64,000 nucleotides of DNA from DATKDF01 sp963752045 (GCA_963752045.1 CAVVWN010000012.1:62001-126000); one strand, 5' to 3'; counted from the first letter of the stretch, positions 1 through 10,079 are shown. Program-made: numbers and translations. Notes: generated by a model from the sequence alone, not told the origin.

Positions 1-1501
1 CGCGCCCGTCGTAGATGAGCGCGCCTCCGGACGGATCGACGAGAAGGGCCATGGCCCTGTCAAAGCCGCCGGCCTGACGGTCGGCCGAGAACGTGGCGAG
101 CAGCCGATATCCGCCCTGCGCGCCTGAGGCGGCCGCGGCCGTCGGATCGGGATGCGGGCTGAAGACCGCCAGCATCCCGCGGCCGAGCACGTACAGGTGC
201 CCGAACTCGTCGAAGGTCAGGTCCTCGGGATCCCGCAACTCGAAGCCGCCCGATCGCAGGGGAATCCGCGCCACGGATTTCCCGTCGGCGTCGAACACCA
301 GCACCTCGCGGCGATCGCGTTCGATGGCCGCCACGCGGTCGCGGAGGTTCACGGCCATCCGTCGCACGCGCGCGGCCGCGAACACCGACGCATACGAGCC
401 GTCGCGGTTGAAGCGCTGCACGGCGCGCTGGTCGTCGTCCATGACCAGCCACTGGCCGTTCGACAACTGGACGGCCTCGACGATCTTGTCGAGCACCTGC
501 GCCCCGCCTTGCGAATCGGGCAGCAGGATGGGCACGCTCTCGCCGCTCATCGACTTGAGCGACGCGCTGTCGACCGCGATGGGATTGCCGGCTGCGTCCG
601 ACGTCAGGAGCCGGAAGCGCGTGAAGGCCGGAACCCGGTCGCCGGCGGCGCCATCGAGCAGGCCGATGGCCGACTCGGTCGACCAGTAGATGCGCCCGGC
701 GGACGTGCGCACGAGCCTCACCACGTTCTGCAGACGAGGCGGTCCCACCGTTTCGGTGGTGCTCGCAAAGGCCGCTCCGGCCGACGCGCGTACGTACAGC
801 CGATGCAGCAGCGTAAGGCGCGCAAGAGCCCGGCCGGCTGCCTCGCTGTCCGGCCACCTGTTCCGCACCTGCTGCAACTCTTCCATGGCCAGAATCGGGC
901 GTCCGAGCGCCACGAGCACCTGGCCGGCGGTCAGGTGGGCTTCGGCCGCGGCCTGGCCGGCCGGATACTCCGCCGTCACGCGACCGAGGTTGGCAAGCGC
1001 CTCGTCGAGCCGGCCCGCGTAGTAGAACGTCTCGCCCGACAACTGCAGCGACCGCGCGACGGCGCCCGACGTCGGAAACAGCCGGATCACGCGATCGAAA
1101 TTGGCGAGTGCCGCGTCGAGCTCGGGCCCCTGCCGGCTGCGCGCCAGCGCCAGCCGGCCGCTCATCACGTAGGCGTCGGGCGCCGAGTCCGACGTCGAGT
1201 ACGTGCGGAGAATGGCCTCGACGGCTTCGGCCGCCTGCGCCGAATTGCCCTCCACGTCGAGGTAGTACCTGGCGATCTCGAGCAGCGCGTCGTCGGCCAC
1301 CGACGTCGTGGCAAACGTCTCGGCCACAGCGCGGAAGTCCTTGAGCGCCTCGGTGTAGTTGCCCTGGGCGGCAAAGGCCCGGCCGCTTTCGAGCTGCCGG
1401 CGGGCCACTTCCTCGTTGGCGGCCGCCTGCTGCTGAGCCATCGGAACGGCGATGGCGATGGCGATGGCCGCCGCCGTCGCGCCTGCCCGGACGAGTGTCA
1501 T
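1..1501 (-). CDS. Secreted TPR protein with propeller-like C-terminus (3' end cut by window)
   Basis: Reads from an ATG at 1501 to the window edge without a stop (500 codons), so the C-terminus is missing. Residues 1-22 form a signal peptide (MTLVRAGATAAAIAIAIAVP). Residues about 28-240 hold helical TPR-like repeats of the outer-membrane-lipoprotein type (alternating small residues, repeated AL/Y-A-L-A-xF patterns such as YTEALKDFRAVAETF and LDEALANLGRVTAEYP). The last third has short beta-rich units (for example DPEDLTFDEFGHLYVLG) resembling NHL/6-bladed propeller repeats. It begins 13 bases after the stop of the Ser/Thr kinase gene on the same strand, so the two are probably co-transcribed and this may be a partner or reporter of kinase signalling. 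Exact function unknown. Confidence 0.75.
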   Translation of the reverse strand, partial: MTLVRAGATAAAIAIAIAVPMAQQQAAANEEVARRQLESGRAFAAQGNYTEALKDFRAVAETFATTSVADDALLEIARYYLDVEGNSAQAAEAVEAILRTYSTSDSAPDAYVMSGRLALARSRQGPELDAALANFDRVIRLFPTSGAVARSLQLSGETFYYAGRLDEALANLGRVTAEYPAGQAAAEAHLTAGQVLVALGRPILAMEELQQVRNRWPDSEAAGRALARLTLLHRLYVRASAGAAFASTTETVGPPRLQNVVRLVRTSAGRIYWSTESAIGLLDGAAGDRVPAFTRFRLLTSDAAGNPIAVDSASLKSMSGESVPILLPDSQGGAQVLDKIVEAVQLSNGQWLVMDDDQRAVQRFNRDGSYASVFAAARVRRMAVNLRDRVAAIERDRREVLVFDADGKSVARIPLRSGGFELRDPEDLTFDEFGHLYVLGRGMLAVFSPHPDPTAAAASGAQGGYRLLATFSADRQAGGFDRAMALLVDPSGGALIYDGR

Positions 1502-1514
1502 GCCCCTCACGCGA

Positions 1515-3317
1515 TCAATCTCCCGGCGCCTTGAACTCGACGCGCGCCCGCTCGCCCGACGCAACCGTGACGGTCTGGCGGCTCGACTTGCCGTCGTCGC
1601 AACGGAGCTCGATCGTGTGGCGTCCGGCGGCCGCCGGGCGATTCGGAATCGGTGGATAGCCGATGTCCTGCCCGTCGGCGAAGACCTTGCACGTTTCGAC
1701 GACGGAAAACACGGCCAGCGCTCCGAGCGGCCGCAGCGTGACCGACACGCGCGCCCGCTGGAAGTCCACCGGCAGCGTCTCGCTCAGCAGGTACTGCGTG
1801 TTGCGCGCGATGATGCGGCCTTCGGTGGGCTGGATTGTCAGGTCGTGCTCGGTCGCCGCTTCCGAAAGCACCGTGGATCCGCGCACGATCTCGAACGGGT
1901 AATCAGCGCTGACGGTGACCCGGGCGGCGATGGGCTCGGGTCTCAACGTGAAGGCCTTGCTGCCCGATTCGAGATCCGCCTGCGTGATTTCGCCGGTGAG
2001 TGCCTGATGACCGTCGAGCGTCAGCTCGATCGCGCTCGGCACGGTGCCGCCGACCGACACCTCGGCGGGCGTCACCTGCCCGGTCGCGACGCCGTTGAGT
2101 GAGATGGCGGCGCCGGCCGGCTCCGACGTCACCTGGAGCGAGGTCGCCACAGCGGGCGCCGCGGCGGGCGCGGCCGCCTGGGTCTCCGACGTACCCTCGC
2201 CGGTCCCGGTTCCGGCCGGGCCTCCGCCGCCACCGAAGGCGGCCCAGAGACCGGCCATGACGACCACGACCGCAAAGATCCCGGCCATGAACAGCATGGG
2301 ATTGACCGAGCGCTTCACCTCCCGCCCGGCCGGCGCCGCGTCGGCGGCCATCTCGGCAGCCGACGACCGCATCCGCGCGTTGCCGATGCTCGCCGCCTTG
2401 GTCTCGGCCGTCCTCGGCATGGTGGCAAAGAGCTGCGTCACCACTTCCGGGTTCGGCGTCGGCATCCGGTCGTCAGCCGTCGTCTTGAGCGGCAGGTCCA
2501 GCATCATGCGGACCGTCTGCAGGTCCGAGGACATCTCCTGCGCGCGGGCGTACCGTTCGTTGGGGTTCTTCTGCAGCGCGCGCGTGACGATCTCGTTGAT
2601 CGCGTCGGGCAGGTCCGGCAGCTCGTCCCGGAGCCCCGGCGCATCGGTGTGCATGATCTGATAGGCCACCGCCGTCGGCGAGTCGCCGACGAACGGGCGG
2701 TGTCCGGCAAGCAATTCGTACAGGAGGACGCCGGCCGAAAACAGGTCGGCGCGTCCGTCGACCGGCTGGCCCATGATCTGCTCCGGGGCCATGTAGCTCG
2801 GTGTCCCCATCACGGTGCCCGACTGCGTGAGCGAGCTCGTGGAGAACCGGGCGATACCGAAATCGAGGATCTTCACCGTGCCGTCCTCGAGCAGTCGCAC
2901 GTTGCCGGGCTTCACGTCGCGATGGACGATGCCCTGATCGTGCGCGTAGGCCAGCGCGTCGCAGAGCTGGGCCACGATGTCGAGCTTCTGGCCGAGAGAC
3001 ATCGGCGAGCCGGCCTTGAGGACCTGATCCAGGTCCTGGCCGCCGAGCAGCTCCATCACGATGAAGGGCGCCCCGTCGATCTCGCCCAGCTCGTGGATGG
3101 TGACGATGTTGCGGTGCTGCAGCCGGGCGACGGCTCGCGCCTCCCGCTGGAACCGCTCCCGGGCCGAATTGTCGCGTGTGAAGTCGATGTGCATCATCTT
3201 CACGGCGACGTCGCGCTCGAGCGACGGGTCGTGGCCACGGTAGAGGACGCCCATGCCTCCTCGACCGACGAGGTCGATGATGTCGTAACGGCCGATCTTC
3301 TTTGGGAGCCCAGACAT
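1515..3317 (-). CDS. Transmembrane Ser/Thr protein kinase with PEGA domain
   Basis: 600 residues. An N-terminal Hanks-type kinase domain (about 11-270) has the glycine loop G18-RG-GMG23, the ATP lysine in VAVK40, the catalytic loop HRDVKPGN (132-139) and DFG at 152-154, so it looks active. An Ala/Thr-rich linker leads to one membrane helix (about 341-361), then a Gly-rich stretch and a PEGA domain (about 395-465, TSEPAGAAISLNG), followed by a second beta-rich extracytoplasmic region. This is the usual bacterial Pkn/PASTA-like layout with PEGA replacing PASTA, a form common in acidobacteria and myxobacteria. The PEGA part should lie outside the cytoplasmic membrane and could sense cell-envelope ligands. 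First gene of a two-gene operon with the TPR protein downstream. Confidence 0.93.
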   Translation of the reverse strand: MSGLPKKIGRYDIIDLVGRGGMGVLYRGHDPSLERDVAVKMMHIDFTRDNSARERFQREARAVARLQHRNIVTIHELGEIDGAPFIVMELLGGQDLDQVLKAGSPMSLGQKLDIVAQLCDALAYAHDQGIVHRDVKPGNVRLLEDGTVKILDFGIARFSTSSLTQSGTVMGTPSYMAPEQIMGQPVDGRADLFSAGVLLYELLAGHRPFVGDSPTAVAYQIMHTDAPGLRDELPDLPDAINEIVTRALQKNPNERYARAQEMSSDLQTVRMMLDLPLKTTADDRMPTPNPEVVTQLFATMPRTAETKAASIGNARMRSSAAEMAADAAPAGREVKRSVNPMLFMAGIFAVVVVMAGLWAAFGGGGGPAGTGTGEGTSETQAAAPAAAPAVATSLQVTSEPAGAAISLNGVATGQVTPAEVSVGGTVPSAIELTLDGHQALTGEITQADLESGSKAFTLRPEPIAARVTVSADYPFEIVRGSTVLSEAATEHDLTIQPTEGRIIARNTQYLLSETLPVDFQRARVSVTLRPLGALAVFSVVETCKVFADGQDIGYPPIPNRPAAAGRHTIELRCDDGKSSRQTVTVASGERARVEFKAPGD

Positions 3318-3439
3318 GATGCTTACAGACGCTACAATTTACCCTACCCGCATCAAATCTCAATGGCCTTCGACCCAATTGGCTGAAAACACGTCACATT
3401 GGGCGCGCAGGTGCCGTTAACGGGTGGCCGGCCACCGGG

Positions 3440-5287
3440 TTAGAAGAGGGGCTGCGTCAGCGCCAGCGCCGGCACGCACGCAAGCGCCCAGCCGGCGAGC
3501 ACGCGTCCGGCTTCCCGGCGCGAGCGCCGCCATCCGATCTGCCAGAGCGCGCCCGGAATGCCGAAGAAGGCGAGCGGCATGAAGACGAGCAGGGCCGGCT
3601 CGGCCGGCCGTCCGCCGACCTGGAGGGCCGCCCCGAGCACCCAGGCAAAGAGCAGGCCCACAGCCGAAGCGGAGAGGCCGTTGAGGGCGGCACGCCACAG
3701 GGTCGTCTCGCGCACCCGCCGATAGAGCCAGCCGGCCGCCGCCGCGGCAACGAGTATCCAGAGGACGGCGCGGACGAGGACCGGCCGGAAGATGCGCATC
3801 AGGTCGATGGACTCGATGTCGCCCGCCGCGTTGGCGTCACCGACTGCCACCATGGCGGCGACCATCGCCTCGAAGCGGCGTGTCAGACCCTCGCCGACGC
3901 CAGGCACGCGGGCCAGATCCGCAAGCGACGCGTACGGTGAGGCCCGTGTAATGGCCTGGGCCAGCTCTGGCGACACGCCGTCAACCGCGATGAGATCGAC
4001 GGGCGATGCCGCGTTGAGATCGAACGTGTGCACGCGCGGGATGGCGCGATACTGGTCGAAGAGCGTCGTGCCCGTCATGAGCCCGTCGTTCGCCAGCCAG
4101 ATCTCGGGAACGTCCGGGAGGGGCCAGTCGAAGCCGGCGGCCCGGAGAAGACGCGCCACCGCCTCGGTTTCACCGGGGAATGTCTCCACGTAGCCTCGCA
4201 CGAGCGACGCGGCGTCGTGAGGCCGGCGGTCCGCCAGGACGACAAACAGCTTCAGATAGGCGTGGTCGATCGGCGCGGGCTCATCCGGGCGAACGCCGAA
4301 GCGATCGTAGAGCGCCAGGTCGGCCACCGGCTGCTGCAGCGCCGGCTCCCGAACCCAGCGAGCGAAGAGAGCAGAAACCACGCCCTCGGTGGCGAGAAGG
4401 CGCGGCGTGGACTTGAGGGGCGCGCCCTCGGCTCCTGGCAGGACATTCTCGAGCAGGTAGGCAGGATAGAGGTCGTCGGCGCCTAGAAGTCGGGCCGGCA
4501 GGGACGGCTCGCGCGCGAAGGCGTTCCGAGCGACCGCCTGGTATCGCAGCGCCTGTTCGGTCTGGCTGAACCACAACACGAAACCCAGCCGGCTCGGCGG
4601 CGCGATCGACCAGCGTGCCTCGAGCGCGCGACGGTAGCGCGAGAGGTACTCCGCCGCACGCATGCGTGCCGAGTCGTCGGACGCAAGCGCCCTCGTCTCC
4701 GGCAGTCCGTCCGGATCGTCAATCGCCAGCACCTGCGCGCTCTCGGCCAGCCCCTCGTGAAACGCCGTCACGCGATCGGTGCGCACGCCGATGGCATGCA
4801 CCTGATTGGCGCCGCCGGCGCCCGGCGGCGGGGGCGATGCCAGCTGCTGCACGATCACGTGCATCAGCTCATGCGGAAAGATCTGATCGAGCGCGCCGTA
4901 CTGGCCCGAGATTGCCGACCGTTCGTGCAGGTCGACGTAGCCAACATTCGCTTTGCGCTCGTCACCCAGCCAGAAGCCGAACCGGGGAAAGCCGCCCTGG
5001 TTGGTCGAAAGCAGCAGGTATGCCGGTTCGATCGGCCGGCCGTCGCGCGTCGAGAGGAACTGCTGCTCGTAGCGGAACAGGCGAATCAGCCGGCCGGAGA
5101 ATCCGCGCCCGAGCGCGGCCTCGTGGGCCGAGGCGTCCGGGTGAGGCACATAGACGGGCAGGCCGTCGCGTGTCTCGCCGGTCGGCGCCAGGACGACGAG
5201 CAGGGGTTGCGCGTCGGGACGCGCGTCTGGCGCCTGCCGGCCGACAATCCCCAGCACGAGCGCGATCGCGAGCAGCGGGAACGCCAC
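3440..5287 (-). CDS. Membrane HExxH protein with helix-hairpin-helix motif
   Basis: Start taken as GTG 5287, giving a hydrophobic leader (VAFPLLAIALVLGIVG) and 615 residues. HELMH at residues 139-143, followed by a second Glu in FHEGLAES, looks like a gluzincin-type zinc site (HExxH + E), so a periplasmic metalloprotease role is plausible. Further on, FDLNAASPVDLIAVDGV and ARVPGVGEGL form a helix-hairpin-helix pair of the ComEA-like kind, and the last about 120 residues contain three or four membrane helices. I do not know a named family with this combination. It is divergent from the TPR gene that starts at 5318; only about 30 bases separate the start codons, so their promoters must overlap or be face to face. 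Confidence 0.7.
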   Translation of the reverse strand: MAFPLLAIALVLGIVGRQAPDARPDAQPLLVVLAPTGETRDGLPVYVPHPDASAHEAALGRGFSGRLIRLFRYEQQFLSTRDGRPIEPAYLLLSTNQGGFPRFGFWLGDERKANVGYVDLHERSAISGQYGALDQIFPHELMHVIVQQLASPPPPGAGGANQVHAIGVRTDRVTAFHEGLAESAQVLAIDDPDGLPETRALASDDSARMRAAEYLSRYRRALEARWSIAPPSRLGFVLWFSQTEQALRYQAVARNAFAREPSLPARLLGADDLYPAYLLENVLPGAEGAPLKSTPRLLATEGVVSALFARWVREPALQQPVADLALYDRFGVRPDEPAPIDHAYLKLFVVLADRRPHDAASLVRGYVETFPGETEAVARLLRAAGFDWPLPDVPEIWLANDGLMTGTTLFDQYRAIPRVHTFDLNAASPVDLIAVDGVSPELAQAITRASPYASLADLARVPGVGEGLTRRFEAMVAAMVAVGDANAAGDIESIDLMRIFRPVLVRAVLWILVAAAAAGWLYRRVRETTLWRAALNGLSASAVGLLFAWVLGAALQVGGRPAEPALLVFMPLAFFGIPGALWQIGWRRSRREAGRVLAGWALACVPALALTQPLF

Positions 5288-5317
5288 GTCGGTGTCAGAA
5301 TGACAGAACACGCGGCC

Positions 5318-6676
5318 ATGATCGACCGGATCTCGTCGAGCGTCCTCGGGCTGGTGCTGGCGGTGTCCGTGCCGGCGTCTCCGCTCTCCTGGACACCGGC
5401 ACAGAGCGCCTCGCCAGCCGCACCGTTCGCACGGCTCGAACGATGGGCCGCGCTCGTCAATGCCCACGCGCCGGGCGAACGCGACGAGGCGGCCGATGCG
5501 GCCAGCCGTTTGTCCGGCCGCGAGCTGGGTGAAGTCTTCGACGAGTTCCAGGAAGCGGTCAGGCTCTTCGAGCGCGCGCTCGCCGAGGCCCGGGCGCTCG
5601 ATTATCCGATCAATCGCGGCGAACTGACGACGACGGTGGCCGGGCTCGGCGCGGTCCTTCAGGTACCGGCAGCCGAGTTCGTGGCGGTCGCCCGAACGGA
5701 CCGGGAAGAGGCGACACGGCTCTTTCAGGACGCCGTGCGACGCCTGCTCGAGCGCGGCGCGTTGCTCCATGCCGACGTGGCCACCGTCGTGCCTCCCGAG
5801 CTCCGGCTGGTGAGCGCCGTCGAGCCTGACGCGAAGGCCTCGCTGCTCGTGCAGGACGGCCGCGCCGCGGGCCTCGAGCGGACCGCCGAGAGCCACGTGT
5901 CGACGCACTTCGCCTTCGGCAGCCGCCTCATCGATCTCGCCGCGGAGCGCACGGGCCGGTCGGAGCTGACACGGCAGTGGTACCGGTCCACGGCGGCCTA
6001 CCTCCTGCGGCACGAGGCGTTCGCCGACGCGATGACCCACCTCGATCGCGCCGCCGACACGCTCCCCACCGATGCCGTCGTCAGCTTCCTCACGGGCGCC
6101 CTCCACGAAGTGTTCGCCCTGCCCCGCTCGCAGGCCGTCGTGCAATCAGTGGAGCTCCCGCCGGGGATGGAACACGACGTGGGCACCGTCGACGCAGAGC
6201 TTCGAATCGCGCGCTCCCACTACCGGCGCGCCCTCGAGCTCGAACCGGGTTTCACGCTGGCGGCCGTCCACCTGGCGCGCGTGACCGATCTCACTGGCGA
6301 TCACGAAGCGGCGCGCGCGATGCTCGCCGAGGTTCGGCCGTCGGTCACCGACCGGCCGACCCAGTACTTCGCCGAGCTTTTCCTGGGCGACGCATCGGCT
6401 CGCCTCGGTGAGTTCGCCGAGGCTCAGCGACACTACGCCCGTGCCGCCGCGCTCTACCCGCGCGCGCAGACACCGGGCCTGGCCCAGAGCGCCCTCCTCC
6501 GCGCGCGCGGTGACCGTGAGGGCGCCGTCACGGCCATGCGCCAGGTCATCAGCCGCCGGGTGGGACGCAGCCTCACCGACGATCCCTGGTGGACGTACTT
6601 CATCGCGCACGTCGCCGACGCGGACGCTCGGATGGTCGAGCTCGGACGGGCGCTGGCTGAAGGAGTGGCGCGGTGA
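5318..6676 (+). CDS. Secreted TPR-repeat protein
   Basis: 452 residues from ATG 5318 (an in-frame ATG at 5300 is an alternative; neither has a strong ribosome site). Residues 1-22 are a signal peptide (MIDRISSSVLGLVLAVSVPA). The rest is helical with TPR-like repeats in the second half (residues about 225-420: YLLRHEAFADAMTHLDRA, ARSHYRRALELEPGF, YFAELFLGDASARLGEF). No catalytic motif seen. Its stop overlaps the GTG of the following VWFA gene, so the two are translationally coupled. This TPR-VWFA-permease gene order suggests an envelope complex, but that is inference. Confidence 0.75.
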   Translation: MIDRISSSVLGLVLAVSVPASPLSWTPAQSASPAAPFARLERWAALVNAHAPGERDEAADAASRLSGRELGEVFDEFQEAVRLFERALAEARALDYPINRGELTTTVAGLGAVLQVPAAEFVAVARTDREEATRLFQDAVRRLLERGALLHADVATVVPPELRLVSAVEPDAKASLLVQDGRAAGLERTAESHVSTHFAFGSRLIDLAAERTGRSELTRQWYRSTAAYLLRHEAFADAMTHLDRAADTLPTDAVVSFLTGALHEVFALPRSQAVVQSVELPPGMEHDVGTVDAELRIARSHYRRALELEPGFTLAAVHLARVTDLTGDHEAARAMLAEVRPSVTDRPTQYFAELFLGDASARLGEFAEAQRHYARAAALYPRAQTPGLAQSALLRARGDREGAVTAMRQVISRRVGRSLTDDPWWTYFIAHVADADARMVELGRALAEGVAR

Positions 6677-7545
6677 GCCGGCTCCTCACCGCGCTCGCGC
6701 TCGCCGCCGTCCTTCCGGCCGTCGCCGCGCCGGGCCATGCGGCCCGGCAGCAGAATCCCACCTTCTCTTCACGCGTCGACGCCGTCCGGGTGGACGTGCT
6801 CGTCACGAGCGCCGGACGCATCGTCGACGGGCTGGCCGCGGACGACTTCGAGCTCCTCGACAACGGCGTGGTGCAGCAGATCGACCTGGTGAGCTTCGGC
6901 GAGCTACCGCTCAACGTCATCCTCGCGGTCGACATGAGCGAAAGCGTGGCCGGCAGCCGCCTGCGGAACCTGCGAACCGCCGGCCGGGCGCTCATCGAGG
7001 GCCTCCGGCCGGCCGATCAGGCCGCGCTCATCACCTTCAGCCATGCGGTCGTGCTGGCCGCCGACCTGTCGTCCGATATATCCCGTGTGCGCGCTGCCCT
7101 TGACGATGCCGCCGCGTTCGGCGACACGGCCCTCGTCGACGCCTCGTACGCCGGCATCACGCTCGGCGAGTCCGACCGGGCACGGTCGCTCCTGCTCGTC
7201 TTCAGCGACGGGCTCGACACGGCGAGCTTTCTCGCCCCCGATCTCGTGCACGACACCGCCCGGCGCACCGACACCGTCGTCTACGCCGTGTCGGCCGGCG
7301 TGCCGAAGAAGGCCCGGTTCCTCGGCGAGCTCACCCGCCTGACGGGTGGATCGCTCATCGAGGTGGACGGCCGCGCCGATCTGGGACCGACGTTTCTCGG
7401 CATCCTCGACGAGTTCCGCCAGCGCTACCTCCTGAGCTATTCGCCCCGCGGCGTGGCAACCGGGGGCTGGCACGACATCACGGTGCGGCTGCGCGATCGG
7501 GAGGGAACCGTGCAGGCCCGTCCCGGGTATCTCTCCGGCTCCTGA
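6673..7545 (+). CDS. Secreted VWFA-domain protein (acidobacterial type)
   Basis: 290 residues, GTG start overlapping the previous stop (GTGA). Signal peptide about 1-23 ending AHA. An N-terminal beta strand block (VDAVRVDVLVTSAGRIVDGLAADDFELLDNG) is the hallmark of the VWFA-related acidobacterial family; the VWA domain follows with MIDAS residues D87-M-S-E-S91 and a later T/D pair in VFSDGLD. Such proteins bind divalent metal and protein partners at the periplasmic or cell surface. The last about 30 residues (LSYSPRG...WHDITVRLR) are also typical of this family. Co-transcribed with the TPR protein upstream and, 14 bases downstream, the permease. Confidence 0.88.
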   Translation: MSRLLTALALAAVLPAVAAPGHAARQQNPTFSSRVDAVRVDVLVTSAGRIVDGLAADDFELLDNGVVQQIDLVSFGELPLNVILAVDMSESVAGSRLRNLRTAGRALIEGLRPADQAALITFSHAVVLAADLSSDISRVRAALDDAAAFGDTALVDASYAGITLGESDRARSLLLVFSDGLDTASFLAPDLVHDTARRTDTVVYAVSAGVPKKARFLGELTRLTGGSLIEVDGRADLGPTFLGILDEFRQRYLLSYSPRGVATGGWHDITVRLRDREGTVQARPGYLSGS

Positions 7546-7559
7546 CGATCACCGACACG

Positions 7560-10079
7560 ATGCAGGCCGTCCGCCGCCTTCTCGCCGCCCCGCTCTTCAC
7601 GGTCTTCGCGGTCGTCACGCTGGCGCTCGGGATCGGCGGCACGACGGCCATCTACGCGGTGACCGAGGCCGTGCTCTTCCGCCCGCTTGGCATCCGGGAC
7701 GCGGACCGGGTCGTCAACATCTATCATCACGACCCGTCACGCGTGGGGGCCGGTCACCTGATTGCGCTCTCCTGGCCCGATGCTGAGGACATCCGACAGT
7801 CGCAGACGACGCTCTCGGAGCTGATGCTCTGGTCGCGATTCCAGGTGCCACTCACCGGCCGCGGCACGTTCACGCCGGTCCTGGGCGAGCTTGTGAGCGG
7901 CAACTACTTCACGTTCGTGGGCGCCACGCCGCTCCTCGGACGCACGCTCCAGCCGCGAGACGACACACCCGGGGCACCGGCCGTCGTCGTCATCAGCGAG
8001 CGGCTCTGGCAGAGCACCTTTGACGGCGACCCGTCGATCGTCGGTCAGTTCATCAACATCGGCCACGAGTCCTGCGAAGTGGTCGGCGTGATGCCGGCCT
8101 CGTTCCGCGGCGTGGACATGCCCAACGTGATGCCCACACGGGTGTGGGCGCCGCTTGCCCTGGCCTTCCGGCTCGGGACGCTCAGCGACGACGCCGACTG
8201 GAGCGACCGCGAGCGCCGCTGGGTGCTCGCCAAGGGACGGCTGGCCGACGGCAAGTCCCTTGCCGACGCTCGTATGGAGATCGAGGGCATCGGACGCCGC
8301 CTCGACGCGTCGGTGCCAATCGGATCGGACGAGCGGCGGCCGTACGGCCGGCCGGAGGACAACCGGTTCTTCGCCGTCACGCGCGCAGTGGACCTGCGCG
8401 CGCACGAATCGGTCGACCCGATCGCCGTGCCGATGGCACAGGCCGTCCTCGTCGCGGTGGTGCTCGTGCTGCTCGTCGCGTGCACGAACCTGGCGAACCT
8501 CATTCTGGCCAGAGGCACGCGCCGGCAGCATGAGGTGGCCGTGCGGCGCGCGCTCGGTGCCACGCGGGCGCAGGTGGTGGCGACGCTCGCCGCCGACAGT
8601 GTCGTCGTCGCCATCGTCGGCGGGCTGGGCGGCCTCGTCGTCGCGCGCGGCCTGATCTCGATCCTGTCCGGCAGCCTCCCGGTCGGCACCGGCGGCCTGT
8701 CGATCACCGTCGAGCCGCGCATGACCTCTGCCGTGCTCGGCACGGGCCTCGCCGCGACGGCGGCAGCCGCCGTGGTCTTCGCCCTGATTCCGGCCTGGCA
8801 TGCAACGAAGGCCGGGCTGCGACAGTTGCTCGACGCCCAGAGCGGCGGGTCGGTCGCCCGGTGGCGCGGGCGCCGGTGGCTGATTGCCGCCCAGGTGTCC
8901 GTCTCGATGGCGCTGCTCGTGCCGGGCGCGCTCCTCCTCGCGGAGGCCGTCGGGAAGACGAGGCACGACCCGGGCTTCGATCTCGACTCGCTCGTCGCGG
9001 CAGAGGTCGACTTCCCGCTCGCCGACCGCGGCGCGCCGATGGACGGCGTCGACCGCGACGCGCTCGGCCTGCGCCGCGTGGAGATGATGGTCGATGCCGT
9101 GGACCGAATCCGGCGGGTTCCCGGCATCGACGAGGCGACGCTCGTGTCCCGGCTGCCGATCTACTTCAATGGCTCGGGTGCGGTGCGCGCCGGTACCGAA
9201 CCTGCCCGTCCGGAGGACGCCAACCGGATCACGGCCGAGAGCCTGCGCCGGGTGGCGTACGTGACCGTGGGTGACGCCGAGCTCTTCGAGGCACTGGGCG
9301 TGCGGATCGTGTCGGGTCGCGGCTTCGACGTCCCCGAGGCGGAAAGTGACGCTCCCGTGGTCGTCATCAGCAGGGCCCTGGCGCTGGCGGTCTACGGATC
9401 GGACGCTGCCGTCGGACGCACGATCTTCCTCGGCGTCGATCCGTTCGAGGTCGTCGGCGTCGCCGACGACACCGACTGGTCGAGCATTGGGCGGCGCACC
9501 TATGCCTCGGTCTACCGGCCCGGCCGCCCGGACCCGGCACGGCCGATGGTGCTCGCCGCGCGCGCAGCCGCCGATCCGGATGCCGCGATGCGGGAGATCC
9601 GAACGGTGCTGCGGGACATCGATCCGAACCTGCCTGTCGTCGAGATGGTGACCGGCGCGATGATTACGCGGCAGCAGACGCTCTTCGATCGCATCGGCGC
9701 CCAGGTGGTGACCGTGCTCGGCGGCTTCGCGCTCATCCTTGCGCTCACGGGCCTGACCGGCCTGCTCTCGTTCGTGGTCGTCAACCGGCGGCGCGAGATT
9801 GGCGTTCGCCTGGCGCTCGGCGCAGACCGCAGCCGCATCGTCTCACTCGTGGTGTGGGACGGGCTGCGCCCGGTCCTGTACGGCGCGGCGCTCGGACTCA
9901 CAGCCGGCGCCGGACTCTCGTATCTTCTGCGCGGGTACTTCTACCGGCTGCCCGGCCTCGACTGGTTCGGCCTCGTCGCCGTCGCGGCCCTCGTCCTCCC
10001 CGCCGCCGCGGCGGCCTGCTACCTGCCGGCCCGTCGCGCGGCCAGCGTCGACGCGAACGTGACGCTGCGGGAGCAGTGA
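7560..10079 (+). CDS. Large FtsX/MacB-type permease (ADOP family)
   Basis: 839 residues. Two copies of the MacB periplasmic-core plus FtsX arrangement: a first membrane helix at about 12-35 (FTVFAVVTLALGIGGTTAIYAV), a periplasmic domain, a helix cluster at about 285-420 (AVLVAVVLVLLVACTNLANLILARG), a second periplasmic domain, then three C-terminal helices (VVTVLGGFALILALTGLTGL onward). This single-chain form with about eight helices is the acidobacterial duplicated orphan permease type. No ATPase gene is next to it, so the energising subunit must be elsewhere. The LILARGTRRQHEVAVRRALGA coupling segment is intact. Convergent with the VWFA gene that ends at 10096. Substrate unknown. Confidence 0.92.
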   Translation: MQAVRRLLAAPLFTVFAVVTLALGIGGTTAIYAVTEAVLFRPLGIRDADRVVNIYHHDPSRVGAGHLIALSWPDAEDIRQSQTTLSELMLWSRFQVPLTGRGTFTPVLGELVSGNYFTFVGATPLLGRTLQPRDDTPGAPAVVVISERLWQSTFDGDPSIVGQFINIGHESCEVVGVMPASFRGVDMPNVMPTRVWAPLALAFRLGTLSDDADWSDRERRWVLAKGRLADGKSLADARMEIEGIGRRLDASVPIGSDERRPYGRPEDNRFFAVTRAVDLRAHESVDPIAVPMAQAVLVAVVLVLLVACTNLANLILARGTRRQHEVAVRRALGATRAQVVATLAADSVVVAIVGGLGGLVVARGLISILSGSLPVGTGGLSITVEPRMTSAVLGTGLAATAAAAVVFALIPAWHATKAGLRQLLDAQSGGSVARWRGRRWLIAAQVSVSMALLVPGALLLAEAVGKTRHDPGFDLDSLVAAEVDFPLADRGAPMDGVDRDALGLRRVEMMVDAVDRIRRVPGIDEATLVSRLPIYFNGSGAVRAGTEPARPEDANRITAESLRRVAYVTVGDAELFEALGVRIVSGRGFDVPEAESDAPVVVISRALALAVYGSDAAVGRTIFLGVDPFEVVGVADDTDWSSIGRRTYASVYRPGRPDPARPMVLAARAAADPDAAMREIRTVLRDIDPNLPVVEMVTGAMITRQQTLFDRIGAQVVTVLGGFALILALTGLTGLLSFVVVNRRREIGVRLALGADRSRIVSLVVWDGLRPVLYGAALGLTAGAGLSYLLRGYFYRLPGLDWFGLVAVAALVLPAAAAACYLPARRAASVDANVTLREQ

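Noticed and set aside
152..1534. 460-residue plus-strand reading frame
   Set aside because: Arg/His/Gly-rich shadow of the TPR gene on the other strand; no domain, and the minus-strand protein has a signal peptide and repeats.
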